Shown here piece by piece: positions 21,983-35,044 of a stretch of 64,000 nucleotides of DNA. Each line of letters opens with the position of its first letter. The first letter of the stretch is position 1. The position numbers and the translations under genes are program-made. This DNA comes from Ananas comosus. Its lineage: Eukaryota; Streptophyta; Magnoliopsida; Poales; Bromeliaceae. Below the pieces are notes generated by a model. The model made no database searches and was not told the origin of the DNA. It saw nothing but the letters and a program-made list of their open reading frames with translations. The stretch is taken from the NCBI RefSeq assembly GCF_001540865.1, contig NC_033621.1:1397439-1461438 (forward strand). Direction: 5' to 3'.

Positions 21983-22395
21983 GGGTTCGGGTTAGGCCAC
22001 ATCGAGAGGCGGCCTATAATCCTAATTAGTTAACAGGCCTTGGGCCGGGTTAGTTTGCGGGCCCAGTCCAAATATAAGCACGTTATTTGGTCCAGGACCC
22101 ATAGAAATTGACGCGCCATGGGTTGCGTTACAGTAATTAAAAATGCAATCCGGCCCAAATGTGGGGTGGATCGATGCTCGGTAGGCCCATTGTTAGGGCT
22201 TGTTTGGTCTCACCGGCTTTATCAATAGATGCTCTTTTTTTTTTTACTTTTCTTTTTTTCCTTTTTTTTTTTTCTCTCAAAAATTGAAATAGAGAACATA
22301 NGGGTTCGGGTTAGGCCACATCGAGAGGCGGCCTATAATCCTAATTAGTTAACAGGCCTTGGGCCGGGTTAGTTTGCGGGCCCAGTCCAAATATA
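21983..22395. repeat. 94-base duplication around a single-N gap
   Basis: 21983-22076 is repeated exactly at 22302-22395, the second copy starting immediately after the N at 22301. Looks like unmerged contig ends or two haplotypes placed in series. Confidence 0.85.
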
Positions 22396-25300
22396 AACTG
22401 TTTTGCCGCGCGGTTGCAAAAGTCACGCGCCTCTTTAGACGGTGTGGCTTTTGCATGCATACGTATTTGAGAAAACTCTTACTAAGTAGATACACGCAGC
22501 ACAAATTGTCTATTCGCAGTGTGCTTCGCAAATATAGAAAACTTCATAGAGATAACTAAACAAATTACATCAATTCAATGCAAGGTTTGACACTCTTTCG
22601 TTGATGCTGTGACGGACATTCCTAGACTATTTCTTATCAAACTATCCCCAATGAAGATACACATAATTTCTTCTTAGACGGACATAATTTCTTCTTTTTT
22701 ATCAAATCGGTCATAATCACTATCTACATTCCATAAAATTGTGCACCACAAATAGGAGCCAGCGAATAGATCTGCGATCCTGTAAAAAGACATCATTATT
22801 CCTTGTGGGAAAAAAATAATTTGCTAAGATGGAGGGTTGCGCTTATTGCAGCACTTAATCCAACACCTTACTGCACGAGCTGACAACAGCTATGCACCAC
22901 CTGTGTCCGTGTTCCTAAAGACACCCCTCTTTTTAAAAAGAATTCATGGCATGTCAAACCCCTGATAAGAATACCTAGATTTAATCGGATCCAATTTGAG
23001 GGATTTTGTAGGTTCATTAATCAAGACTAGACGGAAGAATTTCGTAAGTCTACAAAAATTGAAGATACGGATCAAGAAATATACATGCAAAAAATGGATT
23101 TTAATTTTATTTTTGAACACTTTGTTTTTCTCATTCGATCCTCTTTTAGGCTATAGTCACCTAACCTAACCTAACGAGTCAAATGTTTTAATCTCCAATA
23201 ACCAAAGAGCTAGGAAAATGTCCCCCATAAGTGGTGACACATCCAACCACACGTAGGTCGTTGCATCGCATTAAGCTTATCACGAGTCATAAAATCACAC
23301 ATAGTGTCCCACATTTCCCTTTCACACTGTACGCAGCTTAACTCGGTTGCCCATTTCCTTGGATTTAATGCTCCAACAATCATCCATACAAGTAACAATT
23401 ATTATTATTATAAATCTAAATTATAATACATGAAATTATAAACAAGATTCATTTGATTGTAAACTATACTTGTCTCATTCCCTGTCCTATGCATATTTTG
23501 TCTCCTGCTAATAATAAGTAATTAGAAACAATTAAAGGTTGTTTTCGGATTCAGGTGAGTTACAGATTAATCATTTGAGTTTCAATTTTAAATTTGTAGA
23601 TCTTGGTTTTGGTTTTAACATCGATTTGGCATTGGTAATTTTTGTTTTCTTTTGTAGCCTATCTTTAGGTTTCTCTCTGTCTCATTCCAAAGAAAAGGAC
23701 AAAATGTAACTGGCTTTGTCCTATCCACAACTCAGGCCCAGAGGTGGTGGATATTTCTCCACCTCTACTCACCTGACTTCGCCTAGTCTCTCTCTCTCTC
23801 TCTCTCTCATGCGCGCATGTCAGAAAAGATATAATATAAACCACGTAAGAGAAGAGATAATGGAATAAGAGACAAAAATATATTCCATAAAACGATAGAT
23901 GTGGAAATGAAATTTAGAACATTTTAGAACTGAAGAGATTTAAAACTGACTCTGATCTCATATTTATCTAAAAAGCCAATTCTACATGGAAGCACTACTT
24001 TTATACCAAGTATCAGAGAGCGCGAGCCCATAATTGCAAAAGCACAAGCAGAGTATCAAACTCCAAACTTGAATAACAGTCACTGGACTAAGTCGGTGGA
24101 TGTTCAGTTGCGTAACTCTTGAAACCTTCACTATTCAAAACTAATGGGGCACGAGATTATATATGCATACAATGTATCGTCTAATTTTTGAATTATTAAC
24201 AATATTGTACTTGCTATGCATGTTTAGTTACAAAAATTAAGTAGAAATCGAAGGAGTGAAGCTTCTTACCTGATTTTGGCAATACTGATATGTCCATAAT
24301 CTGACCTGAAAAGTCATTATAAAGCATGATTAATTGTTTTATAACATGAAGTTTAGTTATGTTTCGAGTTATTTAGCTTAATTTTGTAGGATTAGAGATA
24401 GACAATACGAGTTTCGATCCTGATAGATATTTTAGGGCAAAGAGTTTTTTTTTTCGAGAGATAGGTAGCACGCTACCCGCTTCGTTTATTTCATTAGAAA
24501 TAAACGAAGCTAGAAATGTGAATCAAGTAGGATTCAAATTTGGGTCTCGGGTACCAACTACCAAGCCCTTTGTCACTTGATCTAGGGACAGTCGGTGGCA
24601 AAGAGTATCAAAGAGAGATTTTTTTTTTCCTTGGACAATTTCTCGATAGCTCCTTTTCATATTGATCGTAATGAATAATAAGACTAGAAATTAAAATCTT
24701 AACACTTATTTAAGCTAAATTAAGTTACTGCATAATTTCAAAAAAAAGATCTATTTCTAAATGGCCAAAAGTAAAAAATTAATACTCAATGATGAAGTGT
24801 TAGACTGTAAAATAGATTAAGAACAGTAGTAATGTCCTCTTACATTTCCAATTTGGAATGAAAAATATCAGAAGAATGAAGATTCTTATTTATAGATTAA
24901 TCTGTACATGCAAACACACAGTTGCAGCTTGATAAGATGGGAATAATTTCCATTCTTATTTATAGATCCATAGATCCATCTACTTGTATACTAATTATTC
25001 TCTGTTTTGTTCTCTACATTATTTTGTCCTTTTCTTTCTTTTTCTTTCTTTTTTTTTTTCCCTCTCTTCTTCTCTCCTTTAGTACATGGTGATCTCTATT
25101 TACATCCTAATAACTAGTTTATTGTAAAAATATGCTTGATGTACCTCCATGTGTAGTTGTACCACATTAATTTTCAAAGCAAAAAAGGTAAATTAGGCAA
25201 AACAAGCACTCTCCAATTTCACGGAGCTGCAAATTACACCGAGACCGTGAAATTTGAATCATAGAATTTTTTTAAAAAACAACTTACTCTGGAGACTTGT

Positions 25301-25858
25301 AGCAGAAATATTCAAATTTATGGCCAACTCCGACGCTTTGACTTTTCACTTCATATTTACTCTGCATGTGAATCTACATAATTTAGCACTCTTGCTTGAT
25401 GCTGACTCTCATTTTGCTTAGTGTAATTTTGAATTATGACATTATATAATAATTCTGATTTGGGATGTACTAGGAAAAGACAGAGTAATTAAAATAACAC
25501 ATCAATCTCAAGAGGTGCCAAAACAAATGTTTAATGAAAAAAAGTGCTAAAATGTATTGTAGGGCCTAAGCCAAATAAGTGGACCTCTACAGTGGTCCAT
25601 GCAATGAAACAGTGTCTCAGCTAAGATTCTCGGTCACCCTGTAACCTATTCAGATGTAGCCTGGCTCTCTTCAGATGCAAATTGTCATATAATAGCTTTG
25701 CTCTCCAAAAAAAATTCCCCCAAAAATCCCCCTTTCCTTTTTTGAGAATAGAGAAATACCACAATTTTAGCAAAAAATGAAAGATCATCTTTCTAGGTCC
25801 CACAGATCAATCAGTAAATTGTAATTGAAGTTTCAGGCTTTTTATTTCAGGTGTAAAG

Positions 25859-25891
<33 letters not shown>

Positions 25892-28130
25892 GAGTACAAT
25901 GTGCTCTTAGTTTTGGTCAATCAAAAGTGCTCCTTGGGATGTTTTGCTGTTGTTTTGAGGACCAAAATATAAGTTCTGAGTTATCTACTTACTTGACACC
26001 CATGGGCCACTCTATCTAGCATTCAGAAATAGATTAGAATTGTTTTAACAATTCAATTTCGCTTGCTCGTAACTTCTTATTAGGGATTCGATAATTCCAT
26101 TTTAGCAGGATAATTTGATATTCAACAATCTCAGCCTCGTCTCATGACTCTTCAAACTTGCAATATTCTAAGTCTTTCTTTTTTTTTTCAATATTTTTTT
26201 TTATCTTATTCTCTCTAATTCAATTCAGACAAATTTTTTGCTATATTTTCATCATAATCTAGCTAATATAACCTGAAAATTCCAAATTTATTTATTTATT
26301 TTCTCAAATTAGGCCTGAGGTCTGCTACAATCTTGGGAAACAGAGAGGTAGGCATGCTGTAGTTGGCCCACAGGCAGGCACAAGGACAAATGGAATGGGA
26401 TCACCACCACCCACACAGCATTCAATAAAAGAAACAAGCCATTTACCCTCCACCATATTCTTCTAAAAATCCTCAAGATTCATACAAACAAGTAATTCTA
26501 AAACTCGACAGAACTGAAATTCAATGGCTAATGCTGATCTTAAGAAAGATTGGGATGAAGGATAAAGGGTGCGAATTTTCTACGTGCGCGTGCACAGAAT
26601 TTTTTCTCGCACGTATCAGAAAATTCTGCACACAGAATTATAAGCAATCTGAGTCTAAGGATAAAGAAGTTCTTGGAAATGCCACCCCCCTCCCACCCAA
26701 TTCCTTTTTACTGTTTGACCAATTGCAGGAAAATGGCTCTCTGGGTATTGCATGCAGAAAAAAAAAAAAACTGCCACCCTCTTCGAAAGGGGGGGAGGGC
26801 CTCATAAAAGAACAGCAGCAGGCCTTCACCACCCTTTTGACTGAATTCATTGAAGCCCTTCTTGATTAACATAAAATGGAATAGAATAGAAGGCACAAAA
26901 GCAAAGACTGTAATAATTGTTAGATGTAAATTTATGCACTTACCATTTTTTGAGGGAAAAATCTATGCTCTTTGAAGATACCCTCACACTAAAAAGGCAA
27001 TCTAGGGAAGTCCCTCTTTGAGGTTTCTTGTTACTTGATGTGGCACTGATTTCACAAACTATTTGATGATCTTTCCTCAAACCTTATTTTTTGTTTTGGC
27101 GAAAACGCCGATAAATGCCGATGATGCTTAAGGCTTTTGTTAGGAAACTGAAATGAGAAAAAACTAAATTTAAAATAGAATTTTTAAAAAATGTTATTGA
27201 AAAAAGTTATCTGAACATTTTTGAAAAACTAAAGTTGAATAGGACACTTGCATAAACCACACCAGGGCCAAAAAAAAGCTCTGGCTAACTAACCAAGAGA
27301 AAATAGTATAGGCCTCTGGAGATTAGATCATTGGAAGTAGTTAATCCTTACTATGTAGTATGTATGTTTAAATAAAGACAAATAAGGGGGAAGCACAAAA
27401 AGAGGACCCAAACCAAACCAGGAGGGGTATAATTCCATCATCATATTTTAACTCCCTCAACATCTTATGCAGGAAACATGAAACTTCCAAGGGGTCCCCC
27501 CCCAACACTCACCTCCTATCATATACTAACAAATAATGTGTTTGTTTTATGTGAAAGCCCATACCAGAATATGTACTCAACATTGGCTCTTCTTTTTTTA
27601 ACATAAGAGGCACCAAATCCCAGAGTCTAAGCAGACAAGCAGTCAAACTATACAAGGACACATCAGATATGTATATACCATTGCTTAAAACTATCACAAT
27701 TCACAATGGCTTTTGTAATTAAAAACTGCAACTCTTTTCTTTTATTCTTTTTTTTTTTTTTTGTCTGTTTCCAATCCTTTTATTTAGCCAGCCTTAGATC
27801 CCAAAAAAAAAGAGAGAAAAAGAAACCACCTCATAAAACTTCAAAAGGGCAGCAAAGAAGAAAAAAAAAGAATACAAAATTAAACTAACACATCTCTCCC
27901 CAAAATTTTCGCCTCACAGTCGCTTTTCTGTATCATGCTTCCAACTCATGCTGGCTACTTCTATCATCTTAAAAGCATGATATAAGGAATCCTCCCAAAG
28001 GCATTATTTCTTTTTTCAATTTTTTGGTTCTATTCATCAAGTCTCACCCATCCAAGGTTTTTGGGCAATTTGGAGACCACACCGAAAAAGAAAACCCTCA
28101 TTAAGCACATAAACCCTTTTTTTTTTTGAA
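22396..28130. other. 5.7-kb gene-poor region
   Basis: No supported gene. AT-rich with homopolymer tracts (poly-T 25861-25890; poly-A near 26759), a CT microsatellite near 23790-23808, and a 14-base perfect hairpin (GCTTCGTTTATTTC / GAAATAAACGAAGC) near 24479-24510. The hairpin opens a repeat of about 150 bases related to sequence at 56395-56530. Short ORFs here are not protein-like. Confidence 0.6.
24446..24602. repeat. dispersed repeat fragment with hairpin
   Basis: Contains CTAGAAATG, GGGTCTCGGGTACCAAC, CCCTTTGTCACTTGATCTA. Shares order and motifs with 56395-56530 (CTAGAAATG, CCTTTGTCACTTG). Related pieces occur near 36296-36361, 41378-41470, 53960-54070 and 54498-54600. Class not determined. 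Confidence 0.45.
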
Positions 28131-30047
28131 TTATGAGACTGATGGGTTGCTTAGTTTTCTCTTCTTTGCAGCTGGAGAGTGCTGAAGAGGATTTGCATGT
28201 GACCCAACTGTAATATCATCACCACTCTTAGAACTTAGGCATGTAGCATCCAACACACCAATTGGGCTCTGTGGCACTGATGAAATTAATGGAACAGTTC
28301 CATTACCTCTCTTCTTCTTCACCAATATCACTTCTTGAATCAATTCATGACATGCCAACACTCTCTCCTGCAACCAACATTTTTCTTTTGTTCAAAACGC
28401 ATTTTTTTTATATTTTTTATTTTCATAGTGAGATAAATATCTTAGTATGTAGGAAATACACTCCTCACCTTATCTACATGGATGCCACTAAGAGCATTGC
28501 TAATATCAAGAATTTGACTATCTTCTACTGCTGCCAGTGCCGCTGCAGCAGCAACCTCAGAAGGCTTGAATTGTAGAAACTCAATCCCTGCATTTATTTT
28601 TTGACCCAACTTGCGCATTAGACTTGCAATCACCAACACAGTGCAATAGGTGATGAAATTGCATATTTATGTAATACTCAGACTAACCTTTGAGTGTGCT
28701 CAATATGAGATCGACGGATTGCAAAATCAACGTATTTGCCGGGGTTTTCCCAATGAATTTAGTAAGAAAGTGATCTAAGAAAGAGAAAGGAGTCACAGCC
28801 TGCATCCTCCACTTGAGGGTGCTCAAGACTAAAAGCTCCATCCTTTGTATGGTTTTTGGTTCAAACACATATTTTGCCTCACCAACCTGTTGGAAATCGA
28901 TCAATTTTATTAACCGATTGTTCAAATAAACAACTTAAGAATTTTTTTTTAAGAAAAAAATATCTATTTTCGGTCCATTCTTCACCTGTAAATCTAGAGG
29001 TAGAGGAATCTCAGTCTCCTCCATTTTCACAGCAAGAGATAAGCAGGCCACCGACAGCAACTGTGTCATCCAAGCCTTATCTTGCTGGAAAATTACGAAA
29101 GATTAGAAAATGGAACCAATAATTTTAATCAAATTGAACAAACTTCTTTTAACAAATTCCACAAATATAGTGCTGCATAAGATAATCAAGGAAAAGTGTA
29201 ATGGTTGTTTTGAAAATTTTCTTACAGGGAATTCATAATTGGAGAGAAATCGATCCAAATAATTTACAGATAAATAGGCACTCAGTGGTCCAAAATTGTA
29301 ATGACAATGAACCTGTCCATCAAGATAAAAACAAATATTAGTCACATGGTATAAGATTGGGGGGAAATGAAGTAAGAAAAAGAACAAAAGAAAAAGGTGA
29401 ATCTTATTCCTTTCTGAGAAATAAAGAGGAAAACAAACAATCCCCAGATGGAAAGCATATAACATATTGAACTATTCAATCATACATTTCCTTTAAATAG
29501 ATCATAGGAAACAAAAGAAAATGTGATAATAAGAAACTAATAAGCATTATCATCAAAATGCACATTTATATGGTGACATCAGAAACAACTCTACAGCTAG
29601 TTGAATAAAGAAGATGTATCCCCATTGATCAATAGGCTCATAAATCATGTACCCATTTGCCCATACATCACCAAGAATAAAATGAAGGCAAAAGACCATT
29701 GGTTAAATCCACAAACAAAAGAGAAAATGGTTAAAATAAAAAAATAAAAAAACCAAGTGCACCTTCAAAATCCAATCAATGGCATCTCTTCTAACTGATG
29801 CTTCAAATGCCCCAATCTCCAACCTCTTGAAATAACCTTCCATTGGGAGAAGCTGAGGCTCCCTCTCAACAAGCAAAGCTACACATTCCTCTGATTGAGG
29901 AGGAAAAGTAACATAAAAATCTAAATAAAAGCCACTCCTTTGGTTTGTAATCAGGTCATCTTCCTCATCAGCATCAAAGCAGAGGGTATTGTTGTTCTCC
30001 TCTGAGCATAGGAGGGAGGATGAAGCAAAGCCATATCTAATCCCCAT
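28131..30047 (-). CDS. CYCD: D-type cyclin, CYCD2/CYCD4-like (6 exons)
   Basis: Regulatory subunit of CDKA/CDK4-6-type kinases promoting G1/S by phosphorylating retinoblastoma-related protein. Exons (minus): 30047-29763, 29312-29226, 29084-28986, 28886-28688, 28587-28469, 28367-28131, all GT-AG with matching phases; 341 residues. The N terminus carries the RBR-binding LxCxE motif as LLCSE (residues 12-16). The cyclin box covers roughly 60-190, with [25 protein letters not shown] and [10 protein letters not shown], followed by a C-terminal cyclin fold ([30 protein letters not shown]). The last exon is Ser/Pro/Lys-rich ([13 protein letters not shown]), typical of the D2/D4 group. Subclass is from memory of the LLC.E start and this exon; D2 and D4 cannot be separated by eye. 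Confidence 0.92.
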
Positions 30048-30614
30048 TTGAGATATAGATTACAAAAAAAAAAAAAAAAAAAAATGGAGTTGAAGTGAAA
30101 AAATGGGAGAGCTTTCCTACTTTCCTTTGCCTTAAATGGGCTATTACAGTGAGAAATAAACCTAAAGGAAGGAGCTTTCCATGTTTTTTGTAGAATAAGT
30201 AGATAGAATAGGAAGAAGAGAATGGGGGGCACTGTTTTGTAGGGAGGAAGAAGAAAGAAACCTGGCCTGGGCAATAATTTCTTCAGAAGTAGAGACAGAG
30301 AAAAAGACAAAGTTATTGCAGGGAGGGTGTGTTGTTAAAGGGACTTGGACCAACCAAAAGAACTCAAGTTACTAACAAGCATTGGACTAAACCAGTGGTT
30401 GTTACTCAAAAATGTCCTCTTGTATACTGAGACTTCAATTTCTACTTATGCTTGTCACGCCTCTCAAATAAAAAGGTTCCAATACTCAGTTGCTTCTTAT
30501 TTTTAGTGCAGTTAGTAGTTTGATGATTAGTATTCTAAATCCTAAATTAGGTACCTAATTATTTTACATAGTCTGTGCGTAACCACAAAAACTAAATAGA
30601 TAAATTTGTGTGTA
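30048..30614. other. 5' flank of the cyclin gene
   Basis: AT-rich leader and promoter region with a poly-A run (30063-30084). No other gene seen. Confidence 0.5.
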
Positions 30615-30837
30615 GAGCTACTATACTATCAAAAGTATAAAGTAGTTGGTGCTTCCGATTTTTTAGCCCTTGAATCAAAAATTTTACGGCTGGAATGATA
30701 GCGGTCCCTTTAGGATTGAGTGGTCTCCATTGGTTAATAATATTAATCCAATTGCTAGAAATAATCAATGGGGTTGATCTAAAGGCTAAAAAATCGGAAA
30801 TACCAACCACTTTATGCTTCTGATAGCATAATAGCTC
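30615..30837. mobile_element. long-TIR MITE with TA target duplication
   Basis: 223 bases; inverted ends of about 55 bases, imperfect (GAGCTACTATACTATCAAAA versus GAGCTATTATGCTATCAGAA inward from each end, both running to CCGATTTTTTAGCC). Flanked by TA on both sides, as in Tc1/mariner Stowaway-like elements. Related copies: about 56599-56812, 57829-58053 and a partial one at 58078. Confidence 0.7.
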
Positions 30838-30845
30838 TACTCTAA

Positions 30846-31643
30846 AGGCTTGTTTGGTTCGAAGTCGGAATCAAAATAAGCTGGAATCGGAATTGGAATG
30901 ACTCATTACCTAATTCTGTTTGGTTCATCACCTGAATCAGAATCGAAATAAATCATTTCCATTGTCGGTGTTTGGTTCAAGTAAATATAAAAAAAATGTA
31001 ATCAGATCAATATACTAATTTTATCTTTAGAATATATAAATTTAAATTCAAATTAAAAATTAAAAATTAAAAATTTACATCAAAATTTTGAAATAATGTC
31101 AAAATTTTAAATCTATTTTTTTAAAAAATTAAACTTTAAAGTTGAGTGGATAATTCAAAATATAAACTAAATTTCGATTTATTCAAATTCAAACTTAAAA
31201 TTATAATTTAAATTTTAATTTGAATCCATAAATTTAATTTAAGTTTTAAATAAAATTTGAATAAAACTTTATATGAATTAAATTTTAATTTAAATTCAAA
31301 TTCATAAGTTAAATTCGAAATTCTTGATTAAATTTTAATTTTTAATTCAAGTTGAAATTAAAATTTAAAATTTAAAATTTAATTTCTAAATTTAAATTCA
31401 TATTTTAATTAAAAAAGTTAAAATAATAAATTTAATCCGAATAAATATCCATTCCGTCCGGATTCAACTTCCAATCCGGCCTTCCAGGCCAGATTGGAAA
31501 AAGAGGTGATTAAAAGATTCCTATTTCATTCGGGAATCGGAATTGGAATCGGAATGGAACTTCCACGTACCAAACACTCACAAACGGATTCGCCCATTCC
31601 GATTCTGATTCTATGGTGAAAAAGAAGCGAACCAAACACGTCC
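30846..31643. mobile_element. Tourist/PIF-Harbinger-like element
   Basis: 798 bases with ends AGGCTTGTTTGGTTCG / CGAACCAAACACGTCC and TAA target duplication (30843-30845, 31644-31646). Very AT-rich interior without coding capacity. A second copy in inverse orientation is cut by the N run at 47301. Confidence 0.75.
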
Positions 31644-33345
31644 TAAATTTGTAGAGTATATACCTAACGAAAGTTTGTCTTTAATTAATGTGTATGTAGT
31701 CTTAATAATAGTAGACTTTATTATAAGTATGCGGCGCAAATGCAATGCAGTTAAGTAAGAATTGTTTTAACTAAGAATGAAACAAGAGCAGGTATGAGAT
31801 TCAAAAAAAGAGTTAATTGGATTGGATATGATGAAAGTTGGAACCAAACTCTAACATACTACAGGGAAAGCACTTGGACAAATTGGCAACTTAAGTTAAT
31901 TGGTGGATAAATCCCTGCACATTAACATATAGATTGAGATTTTTTTTATTTTAATCAATATATGATTAGCATTCTTAATGGGAGGACTCGTGCAATTAAC
32001 ATGGAAGAGAAATATATGGGTGAGGACTGGAAGAGTAATTGGTCAATCTTTAGGGATCGTAGAATTGCATTGAGCTTTTAAGAACGATTCTCGTAAAAAT
32101 AAATGATGAAAAAAAAAAAGTTATGAATCTAGAGTTTGAATGAAAAGCACTTGACTTTTTCATTTTAATTTAAATTTATTAAACAAATCAAATTAGAAAT
32201 ACCTTGAAAATTATTGGTTTTCTTACCTACGGGCTGTTAGCTATGTTAGCTATAGCTCCTTCAGTTGAAAAATAGATACGGTCACTGAATTTAAATCATT
32301 TTTGCATGTAATTAGGAACCAATTAATCCCACTAGAATAGCCCAAGTCAAAATAAGTGAAAGCACGGAGGGAGAAAATAAATTAAAATTCACGACTATAT
32401 CAAAAAAGTGATACATAAGTGGGTGGTTCATCGCACCCATATTTTCCCTACATCCAAAACTCACACGAACTCAAACAACTGGACTTTACGTTTAATCAGG
32501 CCCGGCCCAAACCAAATCCGGGGTTTCCTTTTTGGCTTTTAGGCCAGGTCTCTCATTTAAAAGGAGGGAAAAGGGCCCAGACACAAATTGGGCGCTCTCA
32601 TTTCGAGTCGGGCTATGCTTGTTATTTGAAAAGAGGGTATTTAGTTAGTTGCCCAAATGTTTTACTCTAGTTTTCAAACTTTTAACCGGATATTTGATTT
32701 CCCGAACTTTTGAAAACATTCAAAGTGTTTGCACGATCTATTCTTGAAGGTGCACTATTGTAAGAAAAAAACCAAAAAACAGATACAGACGTTAAACTAA
32801 ACAAACACTAGATATCGGATTTCATTAACTTGGATCTTGGTTTAAAGATTTGAAATTTAGGCAATGATGAAATGATGAACAAGCACGAAAAGCACCAAAA
32901 TGTCAAGATGAATTTGATCCGAAAGAATAGCCCGATTAATTCTTGAATTTTTAGACAATTCGAATTAACGCAACTCAGACATAACTAACGTAAAACCTAA
33001 TATTCCAGGAACACAAGTGACCTAAACCTGAGACCGCAATCTGAAACCACGAACTAAAACTCAAAATGACTCAACTCAAACTCGACCCGAAACCTCTCAT
33101 CTCAACACAAACCCCTCCCCTCTCTTTCTAATCTATATCCTACCACGTGAAACATCCAGATCCTGGTGAATTTTGCATGCTCTCAAAAAATAAAAAGAGC
33201 AAGCACTATCGCATCCCACACGCATCCAACCCCCTGACACGCTGCTTCTCCACCCTGCCACCATCGGTCTAACAAATTTCCCGCTCTTTCTATAATTATC
33301 CTTAAAATTGCCCCCCCCACCTTAAATTAACCACCTCTCCCCTAA
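31644..33345. other. intergenic, no gene seen
   Basis: AT-rich spacer between the Tourist-like element and the promoter of the plus-strand gene at 33878. Confidence 0.5.
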
Positions 33346-33352
33346 TATAAAA
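33346..33352 (+). promoter_or_regulatory. candidate TATA box for the DUF7870 gene
   Basis: TATAAAA in a C-rich context, 526 bases before the ATG. This implies a long leader that would contain CT runs at about 33741-33765 and 33806-33820. Confidence 0.3.
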
Positions 33353-33877
33353 CCCAGCCCCTTATTTATCTCCCGAATCAAATACTCAACGCTAATTATA
33401 ATCCTATTTAAATCCCTCCCCTTCTCCCTAATCAACCCCTCCTTAATCACTCTCACCACCATTTTTTTTTTTTGGTTTTTCTTTCTCATTTTTCTGTGCC
33501 TCGTTAAATTATTAGACCTGGCCGGTGGAGGCGGAGATACAAATCCTAATGAAGTAATCCGACGCATCTCCGCCGTCCATTGGTACCGGCGAGGTAAAGC
33601 GCCATGGATCCTCGGCGCATGGAACAGTTGATGCTCCTCTGCCTCCGATCTCAAAGCACACGTGTCGCTCTGGTGGGTGGTAACCACACCGCGGCCCGCT
33701 TCTGCACCCGCTAATCTCGCCGGATCCCCCACCCCTCTCCACTCTCTCTCTCTCTCTCTCTCTCTTTGGTTTTCGCCCGTTTCTATTTCTCTCTCCTAGA
33801 ATCTCTCTCTCTCTCTCTCTGTAGATAGAAAACACACTTACAGTTACCGCACTTACCGGAAAACGAGTTCGGCGGCG

Positions 33878-35044
33878 ATGATGAAGAAGAAGACGACAAT
33901 GGCGTTGGGAGGGCTCGGAGTGGGCGGCGGCGGAGTCGTGATCCGCGTCCCGCCGCCGCGGCTCCTCCGCCTCCTCGCGCGATCGGTGCTCATCGCCGCT
34001 GTGGTCGTCTCCTTCCCCTGGATCCGAACCCTAATCCTCCGCCGCGGGGGAGCCCACCAATCGCCGTCGACGTCGCGCGCGATCGCCGAGGAGCTGTACC
34101 TCCCGATCCTCCTCGCCGATCTGCGGCACCGCGGCCTCCTCCGCCACGGCGCCGCCGCCGCGTTCCTCGGCGACGCGGGGTCGTGGCTCCCGTTCCTCAG
34201 GCGGAGCGGGATCGCCCCGATCCCCGGCTATCGGGGATGCGCCGCGGCGCTCCTCGGCGAGGGGTCGCTCGACTTCGTCCTCTCCGCCGAGGGCGCCGCG
34301 AGCCTCGCGTCCATCGACGGCGCCATCAGGGTCGGCGGGGTCGCGGCGGTGCTCGTCGGGTCGGAGCCCTTCCGCGCGCCGGAGAACTACCGGATCGCGT
34401 TCGAGCGGCGGGTCGGCCCCGCGGTGGTGGCGGTGCGGAAGATCGGTGCCGCCTCGGCGTCGGCGGGGGGGCGGCGGCGCCTCATGGCGGTGGCGGAGGA
34501 GGCGAAGAAGGAGGCGCTGAACGGGCTGGAGGACGTGCTGCTGGAGCCGCCGGGGCGGCGGCGGCGGCTGCGGCGGCGGCCGAGGTACCTGCCGGAGCTC
34601 ACGGGGGACTCGCTGGAGGGGTACCGGAGGCGCGTCTTCGTGGAGGTGGCGCCGCGGGGGAGCGGCGGGAGCGCGGCGGCGTGGTTCGAGCGCCACTACC
34701 CGAGGGGCAAGCGCGAGTTCGAGATCATCCGGGTGGAGGAGGTTGCGGCGGCCGATGCGGCGAAGGAAGGGGGCATGGCGGAGTGGCTGGAGCGGAACGT
34801 GAGGGAGGAGGACTACGTGGTGGTGAAGGCGGAGGCGGAGGTGGCGGAGGAGGTGGTGCGGAGGGGGCGGAGCGCCATTGGCCTCGTGGACGAGCTCTTC
34901 CTCGAGTGCAGGAACCAGTGGGAGAGCGACAAGGCCAAGGAGACGAGGACCAGGAGCCGCAGAGCCTACTGGGAGTGCCTCGCCCTCTACGGTAGGCTCC
35001 GGGACCAAGGAGTCGCCGTTCACCAATGGTGGGGTTCCTCTTAG
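33878..35044 (+). CDS. DUF7870-type plant membrane protein
   Basis: 388-residue, single-exon, GC-rich gene. A short N-terminal region is followed by one hydrophobic span (LLARSVLIAAVVVSFPW, about 32-50), suggesting a type II Golgi or ER protein. The C-terminal half has the conserved plant signature YLPELTGDSLEGYRRRVF, WFERHYPRGKREFEI, EDYVVVKAEAEV, VDELFLEC, RRAYWECLALYGRLRDQGV and final VHQWWG, which I recall as the DUF7870 family, sometimes annotated as methyltransferase-like. No SAM-binding glycine motif is evident to me, so enzymatic activity is not claimed. The second Met (residue 2) is an equally good start. The last 28 codons and 3' flank are repeated at 36363. Confidence 0.8.
   Translation: MMKKKTTMALGGLGVGGGGVVIRVPPPRLLRLLARSVLIAAVVVSFPWIRTLILRRGGAHQSPSTSRAIAEELYLPILLADLRHRGLLRHGAAAAFLGDAGSWLPFLRRSGIAPIPGYRGCAAALLGEGSLDFVLSAEGAASLASIDGAIRVGGVAAVLVGSEPFRAPENYRIAFERRVGPAVVAVRKIGAASASAGGRRRLMAVAEEAKKEALNGLEDVLLEPPGRRRRLRRRPRYLPELTGDSLEGYRRRVFVEVAPRGSGGSAAAWFERHYPRGKREFEIIRVEEVAAADAAKEGGMAEWLERNVREEDYVVVKAEAEVAEEVVRRGRSAIGLVDELFLECRNQWESDKAKETRTRSRRAYWECLALYGRLRDQGVAVHQWWGSS

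Noticed and set aside
33322..33835. Minus-strand ORFs in the leader of the DUF7870 gene
   Set aside because: Driven by CT microsatellites (RERERE), with no recognisable domain; better read as 5' leader of the plus-strand gene.
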